NCBI RefSeq assembly: GCF_003851125.1
Contig: NZ_BGOW01000013.1
Coordinates: 1 to 64,000 of the forward strand
Length of the DNA stretch: 64,000 nucleotides
Source: Sulfuriferula multivorans
Lineage (GTDB): Bacteria; Pseudomonadota; Gammaproteobacteria; Burkholderiales; Sulfuriferulaceae
Direction of reading: 5' to 3'
Shown here: in pieces, positions 51,346 to 58,447 of the stretch
How positions within the stretch are numbered: the first letter of the stretch is position 1
Layout of the letters: each line of letters opens with the position of its first letter
The notes under the pieces: model-generated
What the model was told of the DNA's origin: nothing
Seen by the model: the letters and a program-made list of their open reading frames with translations, nothing else
Database searches by the model: none
Translations under genes and position numbers: made by a program

Positions 51346-51468
51346 TCATGATGGGCCAAACGTGGCATTGATGGTGCGTCCGCCCGAGAGCTGGCATTCG
51401 CCCTGGCCGCCACCCAGTACAGTCAAGCTTGTCAACAGAATGAATCCCGTCGCTGCCGATTTGTTCAT
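51346..51468 (-). CDS. 40-residue exported peptide at the head of the cytochrome b operon
   Basis: Begins MNKSAATGFILLTSLTVLGG, a signal-like helix, then 'GQGECQLSGGRTINATFGPS'. ATG at 51468 with taggag eight bases upstream. The Cys at position 25 does not sit in a good lipobox. It precedes the 62-residue gene by 45 bases. Could be a secreted small subunit or a leader peptide. Confidence 0.5.
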   Translation of the reverse strand: MNKSAATGFILLTSLTVLGGGQGECQLSGGRTINATFGPS

Positions 51469-51535
51469 GACACACTCCTAATCGCTACTGGTTGTCAAAA
51501 GACATTCACGAACCATGTTTCAGCGACGCGGCCTG

Positions 51536-52198
51536 TTACTTCACACCGATCTTGTGTCCGAGTTTGTCCAGCGCATGCCCCAGCACATCGAAACCTCGGC
51601 CAACTTCATCGCTCGTCCACGTTGCGCCCGTGGCGAGTTTGTCGCCCAGTGCCTCGGTATCAGCCACCGCCCCGGAGGCGCCTGCCTTCGCTTTCGCGCC
51701 GGCCCAGCCCGCAGCGCTTTTCAGGTCGCGAGCGGCCGCCTTGAGATCAGAGCCAGCCTTGTTGTAGTCCTTGCGCGCCCACGATTCAGCCGCTTCGGCA
51801 CGATGCGCCAAGGCGAGTGCGTGGTTGGCTCTGGCGAAATCCATGTCCATCGATTTCTCGTCCTTGACCGCGCCTTTCTCGACGGAATCGGCAAGCTTGT
51901 CGAGTTCGGCCACGGAGCTGTTGAGTTCCTGCCTGGCATTGCCGGTGACGCGCCCCGCTTCCAGGCGCATGTAACCGGTCGCCTTGCGGATCTCGCTGGC
52001 CGACACCTTGTAGTCCTTCTTTGCGAAGGCCTCAACGGCTCTACCGAAATGTTGTTGCGGTTCTTCGGATCCCGCGGCGGGTGCTGCTTGCGTCGCAGGC
52101 GCGGCGGGTGCTTTCGTGGTCTGTGCGAACGCCACACCGGAGAGTTGTGCGCTGGCGATCAGGACGGCTGCCGTCAGGGGCTTGAGAGTGCGTTTCAT
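51536..52198 (-). CDS. Periplasmic helical protein of unknown function
   Basis: 220 residues with signal peptide ('TAAVLIASAQLSGVAFA', cleavage after AFA), a Pro/Ala-rich linker and then a long helical region with repeating 'A-x-x-D/K' elements ('ALAHRAEAAESWARKDYNKAGSDLKAAARDLKSAAGW'-type, residues 125-160). Rich in Ala and Lys, no Cys. Similar proteins of Betaproteobacteria have no assigned role. Its far-upstream promoter block carries the AAGTGACC palindrome shared with the cytochrome c gene. Confidence 0.75.
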   Translation of the reverse strand: MKRTLKPLTAAVLIASAQLSGVAFAQTTKAPAAPATQAAPAAGSEEPQQHFGRAVEAFAKKDYKVSASEIRKATGYMRLEAGRVTGNARQELNSSVAELDKLADSVEKGAVKDEKSMDMDFARANHALALAHRAEAAESWARKDYNKAGSDLKAAARDLKSAAGWAGAKAKAGASGAVADTEALGDKLATGATWTSDEVGRGFDVLGHALDKLGHKIGVK

Positions 52199-52397
52199 TA
52201 GGTGCTCCTTTCAAAATGAATTTAGATTGCTTATGTGGAAGGTGTTTGCTGCGTTTGCGTCAGATGATGAGCCCGGTACGCGCCAGTTCAAGCGACGGAG
52301 TGATGATCGAACAAAGCCAGACCGGAGGTCGCGAACAGTTCATCCACCTACATGATCTCCTGCGCATCGCCATGAACGATCAACAGAAACTTTTCAT

Positions 52398-52550
52398 TCA
52401 TTTGATCTATCGGGTATGAACGCCGCGATGCTGTCTTTGACCATACATCTTGCCTCGAACTTTAGGCCACGGCCTGGCAGATGTAAGCGCCCGAAAGTCA
52501 TGACTTGGACGTGTCCCCGGTCACGATCTGCAAGTGACCAAGGTCACTTG
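52398..52550. repeat. Promoter block A, duplicated in front of the cytochrome c gene
   Basis: From ttcatttgatctatcggg onward this stretch is a diverged copy of 55654-55781. Shared pieces include gaacttta, cggcctggcaga, gcgcccgaaagtca and the terminal caagtgaccaaggtcactt. Block A also has a perfect palindrome aagtcatgactt (52495-52506), which is partly changed in block B. Each block lies upstream of a minus-strand gene, about 200 bases before 52198 here. Confidence 0.75.
52531..52550. promoter_or_regulatory. Operator site A: AAGTGACC-AA-GGTCACTT
   Basis: caagtgacc/ggtcacttg, perfect nine-base arms around AA. Identical core to site B (55764-55781), and site C (58415-58434) is a looser version. 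Its length and symmetry suit a LuxR-type response regulator dimer such as the one encoded at 57362-58114. Confidence 0.7.
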
Positions 52551-52845
52551 CGCCGCGTTGGGCCTATCTGTGGGCCGAGGGCATCCACTCGGGGCTGGTT
52601 GGAAGCACGAGGCGGTCAACGTCCGAGACTACCTGTCATGGGTGCCGTCGCAAGAATGTCGGCCAGACAAATCTAACAAGGCTCGGATAATATCTTTCAA
52701 CCAAACGCCATCGCGGCCAGGAATCAATGAGGTGGTGAGGTATCGAATGGCGTCTAAGCAGTCTCCGAGTGCGCCAGCGGCTCAGGGCATGCCCAGTTTC
52801 AATGGAGCCTTTCCGTCCAGCAACGAGCAATGGCGGATGCGGCTC

Positions 52846-54087
52846 TCATGAGTGGTCGACTTCCATGTTCGCGTCGAGCGCGTTGAAAAAGTGCCAGTAC
52901 AGCACCAGATACAGCGTCTGCAGGGCAGCGGCGAGCAGGAATGGGGTGATGAAATAGCCGGCGTGGATGAACGCGCCACCAAGCACCGGTCCGACAGCGC
53001 GCGGTATCTGCAGCGACAGGTTTTGCACGCTAGCGCCGAGTCCGCGGCGCATGGCGCGTGTGAGGCTGGCGGCGACTGTTTGGCGCGTGCCCGTGGTGCC
53101 TTGGTTGAACGCGGCACGCAACGCATACAGCGCTGCCGCCAGGATGAACACCGGGGCGAACGGCGTTGCGATCAGCAGCACCACGCCAATCAGGCGCATC
53201 CATAGCATCGAGCGCACCGCGCCGAAGCGCAGGGCGAGCCGACCGCTCAACATCGAGCCCACCGCCGCGAGGACGAAGCTGGCCGCCAGCGCCTGGCCGA
53301 TCGTCGCCGGGCTCTGGGCGAAGCGCTGCGCGAACCAGTACGCCATCAGCGGGCCGACGATGCCGATCGCCAGTCCGTTGACGGCGTTGGTCAGCGCCAG
53401 CCGCCACAGTTGTCGGTTTTCCACACGGTTGAGGTTCGCACCGGTGCGCGGGCCATTGTCCGCCGGTTGGGCTGCGGGACGCGCTGCGGCGGGCTCGTGC
53501 GCGCTGGCGAGCAGTGCGATCGAAACCAGCGAACCCGCCAGCGGCAGCAGGAACAGCAACCGGTAGGTGCCGACAACGGCAAAGCTGCGTCCTATGACCG
53601 CCGGCAAGGCCACCAGCGCCGCACCGGCGGCCATGCCGAGAAACCCCAGCGTGGCGTTGAGTGTGAAGGTGCGCTGTCGCGCCGCGCCGTCCACCTCGCG
53701 CGCCAGCCAAGCCTGTTCGGCCGGGGCGAACGGCCCCGCAGCGCCGTTGGCACCACGACCGAACCCGGCGACAGTGGCGGCGACGATCAGCACCGCCTCA
53801 ACGTGAGACAGGACGGCCGCCAGTGCGGCGATCGCAGCGGCGACTTCGTAGCCCAGCAGCAAGACGCGGCTCCCGCAACGGTCGCTGAGCGGGCCGATGA
53901 TCAACGTCAGCAGCGCACCGAACAGCAGGCCCGCCATCAGGATGGTACCGATCGTTGTACCGCTGTAGTTCAGTGCATGCAGGTAGAGCGAGAAGCTGGC
54001 CACAGTGGCGCCCTGACCGACGCTGCGCACCGTACGTGAGGCCATCAGCAGGCGCACGTTGCGCGGCAGTCGTCGCGCCTCACTCAT
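52846..54087 (-). CDS. MFS transporter
   Basis: 413 residues from the ATG at 54087 and twelve predicted helices. The MFS A-like motif 'GPLSDRCGSRVLLLG' lies between helices 2 and 3. Mid-chain 'GFGRGANGAAGPFAPAEQAWLA' and the second-half copy 'GSMLSGRLALRFGAVRSML' follow. A drug or metabolite efflux role is likely but the substrate is unknown. It is the last gene of a coupled unit starting with the CcoQ-like gene; its start lies inside the upstream gene. Confidence 0.88.
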   Translation of the reverse strand: MSEARRLPRNVRLLMASRTVRSVGQGATVASFSLYLHALNYSGTTIGTILMAGLLFGALLTLIIGPLSDRCGSRVLLLGYEVAAAIAALAAVLSHVEAVLIVAATVAGFGRGANGAAGPFAPAEQAWLAREVDGAARQRTFTLNATLGFLGMAAGAALVALPAVIGRSFAVVGTYRLLFLLPLAGSLVSIALLASAHEPAAARPAAQPADNGPRTGANLNRVENRQLWRLALTNAVNGLAIGIVGPLMAYWFAQRFAQSPATIGQALAASFVLAAVGSMLSGRLALRFGAVRSMLWMRLIGVVLLIATPFAPVFILAAALYALRAAFNQGTTGTRQTVAASLTRAMRRGLGASVQNLSLQIPRAVGPVLGGAFIHAGYFITPFLLAAALQTLYLVLYWHFFNALDANMEVDHS

Positions 54088-54313
54088 TTCGCGGTGTCCT
54101 GCGGGACACATGCGCTTTCGCCGGTACCGGCGAAAGCGCTTCGGCAGCGCTGACCAGGCTGCCAGGATGCTGGGTAGCCAGATGCCCGGTTAAGGCCATG
54201 CCCTCGTGAAAGGCCACCGCGGCCAGCGCGCCGATCAGCGCCGCCCAGAGCAGCAGCCAGCGGTCGTCGCCGTGATGGCCGACGGCATGCGGCGCGGGTG
54301 GCGCATGTTTCAT
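54080..54313 (-). CDS. 77-residue single-helix membrane protein
   Basis: ATG at 54313 overlapping the preceding stop as ATGA; the end overlaps the MFS start by eight bases. His-rich N-terminus ('HAPPAPHAVGHHGDD') followed by one helix 'WLLLWAALIGALAAVAF' and a polar tail. No family recognised. Position suggests an accessory of the CcoQ-like/MFS unit. Confidence 0.6.
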   Translation of the reverse strand: MKHAPPAPHAVGHHGDDRWLLLWAALIGALAAVAFHEGMALTGHLATQHPGSLVSAAEALSPVPAKAHVSRRTPRNE

Positions 54314-54645
54314 CAGGACGCGCTCACAGGCTCCATTTGGCCGCGATGTCCATCCAATTCTATCGTTTGACCAAGCGCCATCAATGCAAAAACGGCTTGA
54401 CCAAAGCCGAAGGCCGCCGATTTCAACTGCGAAGGGCGCCAAGGAACTTCGCCGGCGACGGCGACGGCTTCCAAGTAATCCGCTCCGGTTTCGCCTTTGC
54501 CGTGCCCGAGAAAATATTGCAGCACCAGCGCACCGAGTATGCCGATCATGACCGCCAGCCCCAACAACCGCAGCAATTGCACATTGTGACCACAGGGCGC
54601 CGGCGGATCGTACCAGGCATCCGCCGTTGCGCGTGTCGTTGCCAT
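54313..54645 (-). CDS. 110-residue membrane-anchored protein
   Basis: ATG at 54645, one base after the CcoQ-like stop. N-terminal 'WYDPPAPCGHNVQ' precedes a membrane helix (about 25-46, 'LLGLAVMIGILGALVLQYFLG'); the rest is a soluble domain with 'VPWRPSQLKSAAFGFGQAVF'. I do not recognise the family. It lies where ccoP or ccoG would follow ccoQ, but the sequence fits neither. Confidence 0.6.
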   Translation of the reverse strand: MATTRATADAWYDPPAPCGHNVQLLRLLGLAVMIGILGALVLQYFLGHGKGETGADYLEAVAVAGEVPWRPSQLKSAAFGFGQAVFALMALGQTIELDGHRGQMEPVSAS

Positions 54646-54646
54646 C

Positions 54647-54784
54647 TTATTGCTTGTCCTGGAAAGGAATCTTCGCGTCTTTCTCAAAGCGTTTTTTGCG
54701 CTTTTTACCAAACGCCCAGAACAGCATGCCTATGAACAGCACCGCCAGTACAACTGTGTAGATAAAGTACGCGTTTCCGCTCAT
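54647..54784 (-). CDS. ccoQ: Orphan CcoQ-like protein (45 residues)
   Basis: Reads MSGNAYFIYTVVLAVLFIGM, then 'LFWAFGKKRKKRFEKDAKIP' and 'FQDKQ'. A single helix followed by 'KKRKKRFEKDAKIPFQD' is the characteristic CcoQ/FixQ form (compare 'KKxFEEAAxLPFxD'). ATG at 54784 with gagaaagct upstream. CcoN, CcoO and CcoP are not present next to it, so this copy is detached from the cbb3 oxidase operon. It may serve another complex. Confidence 0.75.
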   Translation of the reverse strand: MSGNAYFIYTVVLAVLFIGMLFWAFGKKRKKRFEKDAKIPFQDKQ

Positions 54785-55184
54785 GAGCTTTCTCTTTTGG
54801 ATTCATCCGGCCTTCATGTGGGTCATGGCAGCCGGACGCTGATTCAAGTTTGAAGTGCAACGGCCAATAGAACGGCTCTGCCCCGCCGACACGACCTTGG
54901 CGAAGCCATCCGGGGCCGGAGGCGGGGCATGGGCGCGCTCCTCGCAAGCGGACGACTTTGTCGCTAGCGAGCCAGCACGCCCCTGCAAAACCTACCCTTG
55001 CCCAGCCGAATTTTGCGAACATCCGCTGTGCGGATTGCCTGCTTGAACCTTTTCGCTACGGCCCTTCAAATCCGACAGGTTCCTAGCTGTTGAGACACCT
55101 AAAGCGCTTTTTTAATTAGAGAAGCATATCGACTTTGGAGTGCCTAAAAATGCGGCGCAAGTCTCGTCGACCCCCAGATACCCA
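54785..55184. other. Intergenic region between CcoQ-like gene and cytochrome c
   Basis: 400 bases with no credible gene. It contains the promoter of the CcoQ-like unit (minus) and the 3' flank of the cytochrome c gene. gcgcttttttaatt at 55106-55119 has a T run on the plus strand but no proper stem before it. No copy of the AAGTGACC palindrome was found here. Confidence 0.45.
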
Positions 55185-55643
55185 TTACTGCGGCTTCCCA
55201 CCCATATCCAGCGGCTTACCCTGCGAAAGAGACGTGACATAACTGACAAGCTGAGTCAGTTGCTCGCTGCCGTAAGCGGGCGGCTTCCCCTGGAGTCCGC
55301 CTGCGATGCAACCCCTGATCTGGTCTTCCAGTGCGATCACCTTGTTTACCTTTGGACTGAAACGCGGAAAGATCGCCGCAGCATTGGAAAGGCTCGGGAT
55401 TGCCGCGCCGTTGGGCAATTTTCCCGCCCCAACACCACCATTATCATGGCAGGTTTGACAGGTCTTGCCATTGCCACTGAAAGTTTCATGGATATAGAGC
55501 GCTTTACCGTCCTGGATAGCCTTTTCCAGATGGGGCTCAGTGGCGGCGGCGTGCTGAATGCCTAACGCGCAAAGACCCGAACCTAAAAAAATCGTTGCCG
55601 CGAGGGAGCGGGCCTTACGTCCATTTCTAATGGTAAATTTCAT
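55185..55643 (-). CDS. Class I cytochrome c, periplasmic
   Basis: 152 residues from the ATG at 55643. Signal peptide 'LAATIFLGSGLCALGIQHAAA', one heme site 'CQTCH' at about residues 63-67, a C-x-C-like 'GCIAGGLQGKPPAYG' and the distal methionine probably near the end. The mature size (about 115 residues) suits a monoheme electron carrier. The operator palindrome (55764-55781) lies about 120 bases upstream of its start. It might accept electrons from the nearby b6-like complex. Confidence 0.87.
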   Translation of the reverse strand: MKFTIRNGRKARSLAATIFLGSGLCALGIQHAAATEPHLEKAIQDGKALYIHETFSGNGKTCQTCHDNGGVGAGKLPNGAAIPSLSNAAAIFPRFSPKVNKVIALEDQIRGCIAGGLQGKPPAYGSEQLTQLVSYVTSLSQGKPLDMGGKPQ

Positions 55644-55653
55644 TGGGTATCCT

Positions 55654-55781
55654 TTCATTTGAGCTATCGGTTTGAACATCGCGGCGGTGTCTTTGTCCGT
55701 GCGTCCGCTTCGAACTTTATGCCTCGGCCTGGCAGAAGTCAGCGCCCGAAAGTCACGACCTGCAAGTGACCAAGGTCACTT
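55654..55781. repeat. Promoter block B with operator site B
   Basis: Diverged duplicate of 52398-52550, placed directly upstream of the cytochrome c gene. It ends with the perfect inverted repeat aagtgaccaaggtcactt (55764-55781). Conservation of the palindrome is stronger than that of the rest, supporting function. Confidence 0.75.
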
Positions 55782-55922
55782 TCGCTTGTAGACTGCGAAG
55801 CGTTTCCAACCCATTCCAACACTGCCCGCAGTGAGGCCGTTGAGTTGCCGCAGCACCGGGAAGAAACGCGCGACGATGACGACTTCGGTGTGACTTTGGT
55901 TATCCGACATGGCCGGACACTA

Positions 55923-57332
55923 TCAGAGCTGGAAACCGATCCACAGCACCAGCCCCTCGCCGAGGTCGCGCCACAGACCGGGCGACCGCGCCACATATGG
56001 ACGGGCCGTACTAAGTTCGAGATCGAGCCACGCGCTGTAACGGGCAATATCGCCGGCGTCATGAAACGCCACCATCAGCTCGTAGTTGATGAACAGACTG
56101 CGGTTGTCGAGGTTGGCGGAGCCTACCAATGCCAATACCTCATCGACGATGGCGGCTTTGGCATGCAGCATATGCGGCGCCAGCCAGACGCGTACCCCCG
56201 CGCCGGCCAGAGCGCGCAACGAACGATGCCGCGCGATATCGGCGAGCCGATGGTTGGAGCGCTCTGGCAACAGCAACTCCACTTCCACGCCGCGCCGTGC
56301 CGCCAGCGTGAGTGCCATCAGCAAGGCGTCGTCGAGTACGACATAGGGCGAGACCAGCCGTATGCGCGTGCGTGCACGATAAGCCGCGCTGACAAGCAGC
56401 GCCTGCACGGTGTCGTCGGCCTGGTCAGGGCCCGAGGCGATGACTTGCCCGGCAGGCTCACCCGATGCTGCAACTGGGACAGCCTTGGCGTCCGCCTCCG
56501 CCGCGCCAGTGGTTGGCAGTTCGGCCCCCATCGCGAACACCCAGTCGCGCTGGAACAGATCGGCCGCTTGCCGGGCCAGCGGGCCTTGCAGATCGAAGCT
56601 CAGATCGTGCCACGCCGAGTGGCTCGGCTGACCTTCGAAATACTCGGCGGACAGATTACGTCCGCCGCACCACAGTCGCTCGGCCGCGTGACCGGCGTCG
56701 GCTACTACGAGCTTACGGTGGTTGCGCAGATTGGTGCGGCCTTTCAGGGGAGAGTGCAATGGGGGCACGAAGAGCTCGACCTGCACACCCGCGTGCCTCA
56801 ATGCGGATAGGTCGGGCCGCCCGCCCAGCATGCGGCCCACCCCGTCGAGCAGCAGCCGCACCCGCAGCCCGGCGCGTGCCTGGGCCACCAGATGGGCGCT
56901 CACCGCCGCACCGGCCGCATCGCGTCCGAGGATGAAGGTACACAGATCGAGAGTGTGCCGTGCGCCATCGATCATCTCCAGGAGCGCTCGCAGCGACTCC
57001 GAACCATCGGCGTGGACGCATAAGGCCCGGTACGTTGCGGGACGCGGCTGTCCCAGTGCGGCGGCTACCTGGGCCGGCCACGCAGCTTCATCGTCAATCG
57101 GCCGGGCCGCGCGAGCGACTAGTGATGAACGACCGGCGCGGATGAGCTTGCGCGTGCCGAACAGCAGATACAGCGGCAGCGCGGCGTAGGGCAACAGGAG
57201 CATGAACAGCACCCACCCGATCGCGACGGATGGATGGCGACGTTGTTGCCGCACATGGGAAACCACCACGTACACGAGCAGTCCAGCGATGCTGAACAGG
57301 CCGTGCAGTGTGAGCCATTGCGAGAGAGCCAT
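55923..57332 (-). CDS. Cardiolipin synthase-like phospholipase D-family enzyme
   Basis: 469 residues. Two N-terminal helices (about 10-27 and 37-58), then two PLD HKD motifs: 'NHRKLVVAD' (H-x-K-x4-D) and 'LHAKAAIVDEVLALVGSANL'. Layout and length equal bacterial ClsA/ClsB. It condenses two phosphatidylglycerols, or PG with another head-group donor, in the inner membrane. The start ATG at 57332 lacks a strong ribosome site. Same strand as the downstream cytochrome c gene, with 142 bases between them. Confidence 0.9.
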   Translation of the reverse strand: MALSQWLTLHGLFSIAGLLVYVVVSHVRQQRRHPSVAIGWVLFMLLLPYAALPLYLLFGTRKLIRAGRSSLVARAARPIDDEAAWPAQVAAALGQPRPATYRALCVHADGSESLRALLEMIDGARHTLDLCTFILGRDAAGAAVSAHLVAQARAGLRVRLLLDGVGRMLGGRPDLSALRHAGVQVELFVPPLHSPLKGRTNLRNHRKLVVADAGHAAERLWCGGRNLSAEYFEGQPSHSAWHDLSFDLQGPLARQAADLFQRDWVFAMGAELPTTGAAEADAKAVPVAASGEPAGQVIASGPDQADDTVQALLVSAAYRARTRIRLVSPYVVLDDALLMALTLAARRGVEVELLLPERSNHRLADIARHRSLRALAGAGVRVWLAPHMLHAKAAIVDEVLALVGSANLDNRSLFINYELMVAFHDAGDIARYSAWLDLELSTARPYVARSPGLWRDLGEGLVLWIGFQL

Positions 57333-57361
57333 GGGTCACGCGCGATCCGGGATAGAACGGC

Positions 57362-58114
57362 TCAATCGCCGCCGCGCCGCTGGCGCACCGCCATTACGGC
57401 CAACTCGGTGCGCGTGTTGGCATGAAGCTTTTCCATGATGCGGCTGACGTAGTTCTTGATCGTGCCCTCGGCCAGGAACACCGCGTTGGCGATCTGCTTG
57501 TTGCTCTTGCCCTCGGCGATGAGTTGCAGGATCTTCTCTTCCTTGTCGTTGAGCAGCTCGGTTATGACACCCTGCGCCTTGGTTTGCGGGATGGTTTGAG
57601 CCGGCCGCGGCGCCGCTGCCGGGCTCAAAGTTGCACCGGGCGGCTGAGCTTCGGACAGCGGCGCAAGCCGACGAAATTGATCCATGACCTTGCGCGCGAT
57701 CTGCGGGGTCAGCCTGGATTCACCGCGATGCACCGCGCGCACCGTCTCCAGCAATTCCTCCTCGGTCGCGTCCTTCAACAGATAGGCTTGGGCGCCGGCG
57801 CGGATGGCTTCGAAGACCGTTTCTTCAGCGTCCAGCGTGGTCAGCACCAGTACATGCGTGCGCGGCAGCGACAGCGCGATCTCGCGCGTGGCGGCCACGC
57901 CGCCCTTGCGCGGCATGTGCAAATCCATCAGCACCACGTCAGGGCGCAACTGCTGCGCCATCTCGACGGCTTCCTCGCCGTCAGACGCCTGGCCAACCAC
58001 CTCCATGTCCGGCTCGACCGAGAGCATCAACGTCATCCCCCGGCGAACCAGGGCCTGATCGTCGACGACGAGCACGCGAATGCGAGGTGATTCGTCAGGA
58101 GATGCCGCGGTCAT
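57362..58114 (-). CDS. LuxR/NarL-type response regulator
   Basis: 250 residues. Receiver 'VLVVDDQALVRRGMTLML' with the phospho-acceptor in 'PDVVLMDLHMPRKGG'; a long linker (about 130-180, Pro/Ala-rich); LuxR HTH 'LNDKEEKILQLIAEGKSNKQIANAVFLAEGTIKNYVSRIMEKL' spread over residues 185-228. Divergent from the kinase gene at 58448, hence the likely partner. Its start overlaps a small gene upstream as ATGA. Candidate binder of sites A, B and C. Confidence 0.92.
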   Translation of the reverse strand: MTAASPDESPRIRVLVVDDQALVRRGMTLMLSVEPDMEVVGQASDGEEAVEMAQQLRPDVVLMDLHMPRKGGVAATREIALSLPRTHVLVLTTLDAEETVFEAIRAGAQAYLLKDATEEELLETVRAVHRGESRLTPQIARKVMDQFRRLAPLSEAQPPGATLSPAAAPRPAQTIPQTKAQGVITELLNDKEEKILQLIAEGKSNKQIANAVFLAEGTIKNYVSRIMEKLHANTRTELAVMAVRQRRGGD

Positions 58115-58302
58115 TTGCCGCCGCCCTGGTCGCCGTCGGGGTTGCGATGGGGTTGCGCTTCTCCCAATTGCTCGCGGATGCGTCCGACCACCGGAGAGGG
58201 CAGACGCACGGTGAGGTAGTTCAACATCGCCGCGACGGCCAGCGCCGCCTGCGCTGAAGAGATACCCGCCCGTTGCGCCACCAGTTGAATCAATTCGTCC
58301 AC
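58111..58302 (-). CDS. 63-residue protein coupled to the response regulator
   Basis: Start GTG at 58302 with aaggat eight bases before; an upstream TTG (58335) would add 11 residues. Helical: 'DELIQLVAQRAGISSAQAALAV' followed by 'LNYLTVRLPSPVVGRIREQLG', similar to the repeated helices of DUF2267/DUF937-type proteins. The stop overlaps the regulator start as ATGA. Could modulate the two-component system; no evidence beyond position. Confidence 0.62.
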   Translation of the reverse strand: MDELIQLVAQRAGISSAQAALAVAAMLNYLTVRLPSPVVGRIREQLGEAQPHRNPDGDQGGGK

Positions 58303-58414
58303 ATTGAAGATCCTTGCCGTTGGGGGCTTGCGCAAAAATGAGCAGGCTTCTTTTTCATGTAGGTGAGTCTACTGAATTCCTTGCCGGCTCGCGAGTGCGA
58401 CAGGTCATGAGTTT

Positions 58415-58434
58415 GCAGTTACTTTTGTCACTTG
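58415..58434. promoter_or_regulatory. Operator site C and promoter of the histidine kinase
   Basis: gcagttac-tttt-gtcacttg is an imperfect version of the AAGTGACC palindrome; the right half gtcactt is intact. It sits between a -35 ttgcag (58413-58418) and a -10 aataat (58436-58441) with a 17-base spacer. Transcription would start near the ATG at 58448, so binding here should repress the kinase gene. Confidence 0.5.
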
Positions 58435-58447
58435 CAATAATGCCGTG

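Larger units (their letters stand above)
52199..52845. other. 647-base region without a confirmed gene
   Basis: It contains a 200-base leader for the gene at 52198, promoter block A and about 295 bases (52551-52845) with no supported gene. In the last part a minus-strand frame at 52636-52830 contains 'LLRRHSIPHHLIDSW', slightly like the N-terminus of MtfA proteins, and a plus-strand frame has 'RWAYLWAEGIHSGL', slightly like IS transposases. Both are short and unsupported, so this may be debris of older genes. Confidence 0.4.

Noticed and set aside
52551-52845. Possible transposase remnant (plus) or MtfA-like fragment (minus)
   Set aside because: Only a dozen suggestive residues in each frame; not enough to claim a pseudogene.
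55776-55910. 44-codon minus-strand frame between the cardiolipin synthase-like and cytochrome c genes
   Set aside because: No ribosome-binding site, no recognisable sequence, and its stop lies inside the operator palindrome.
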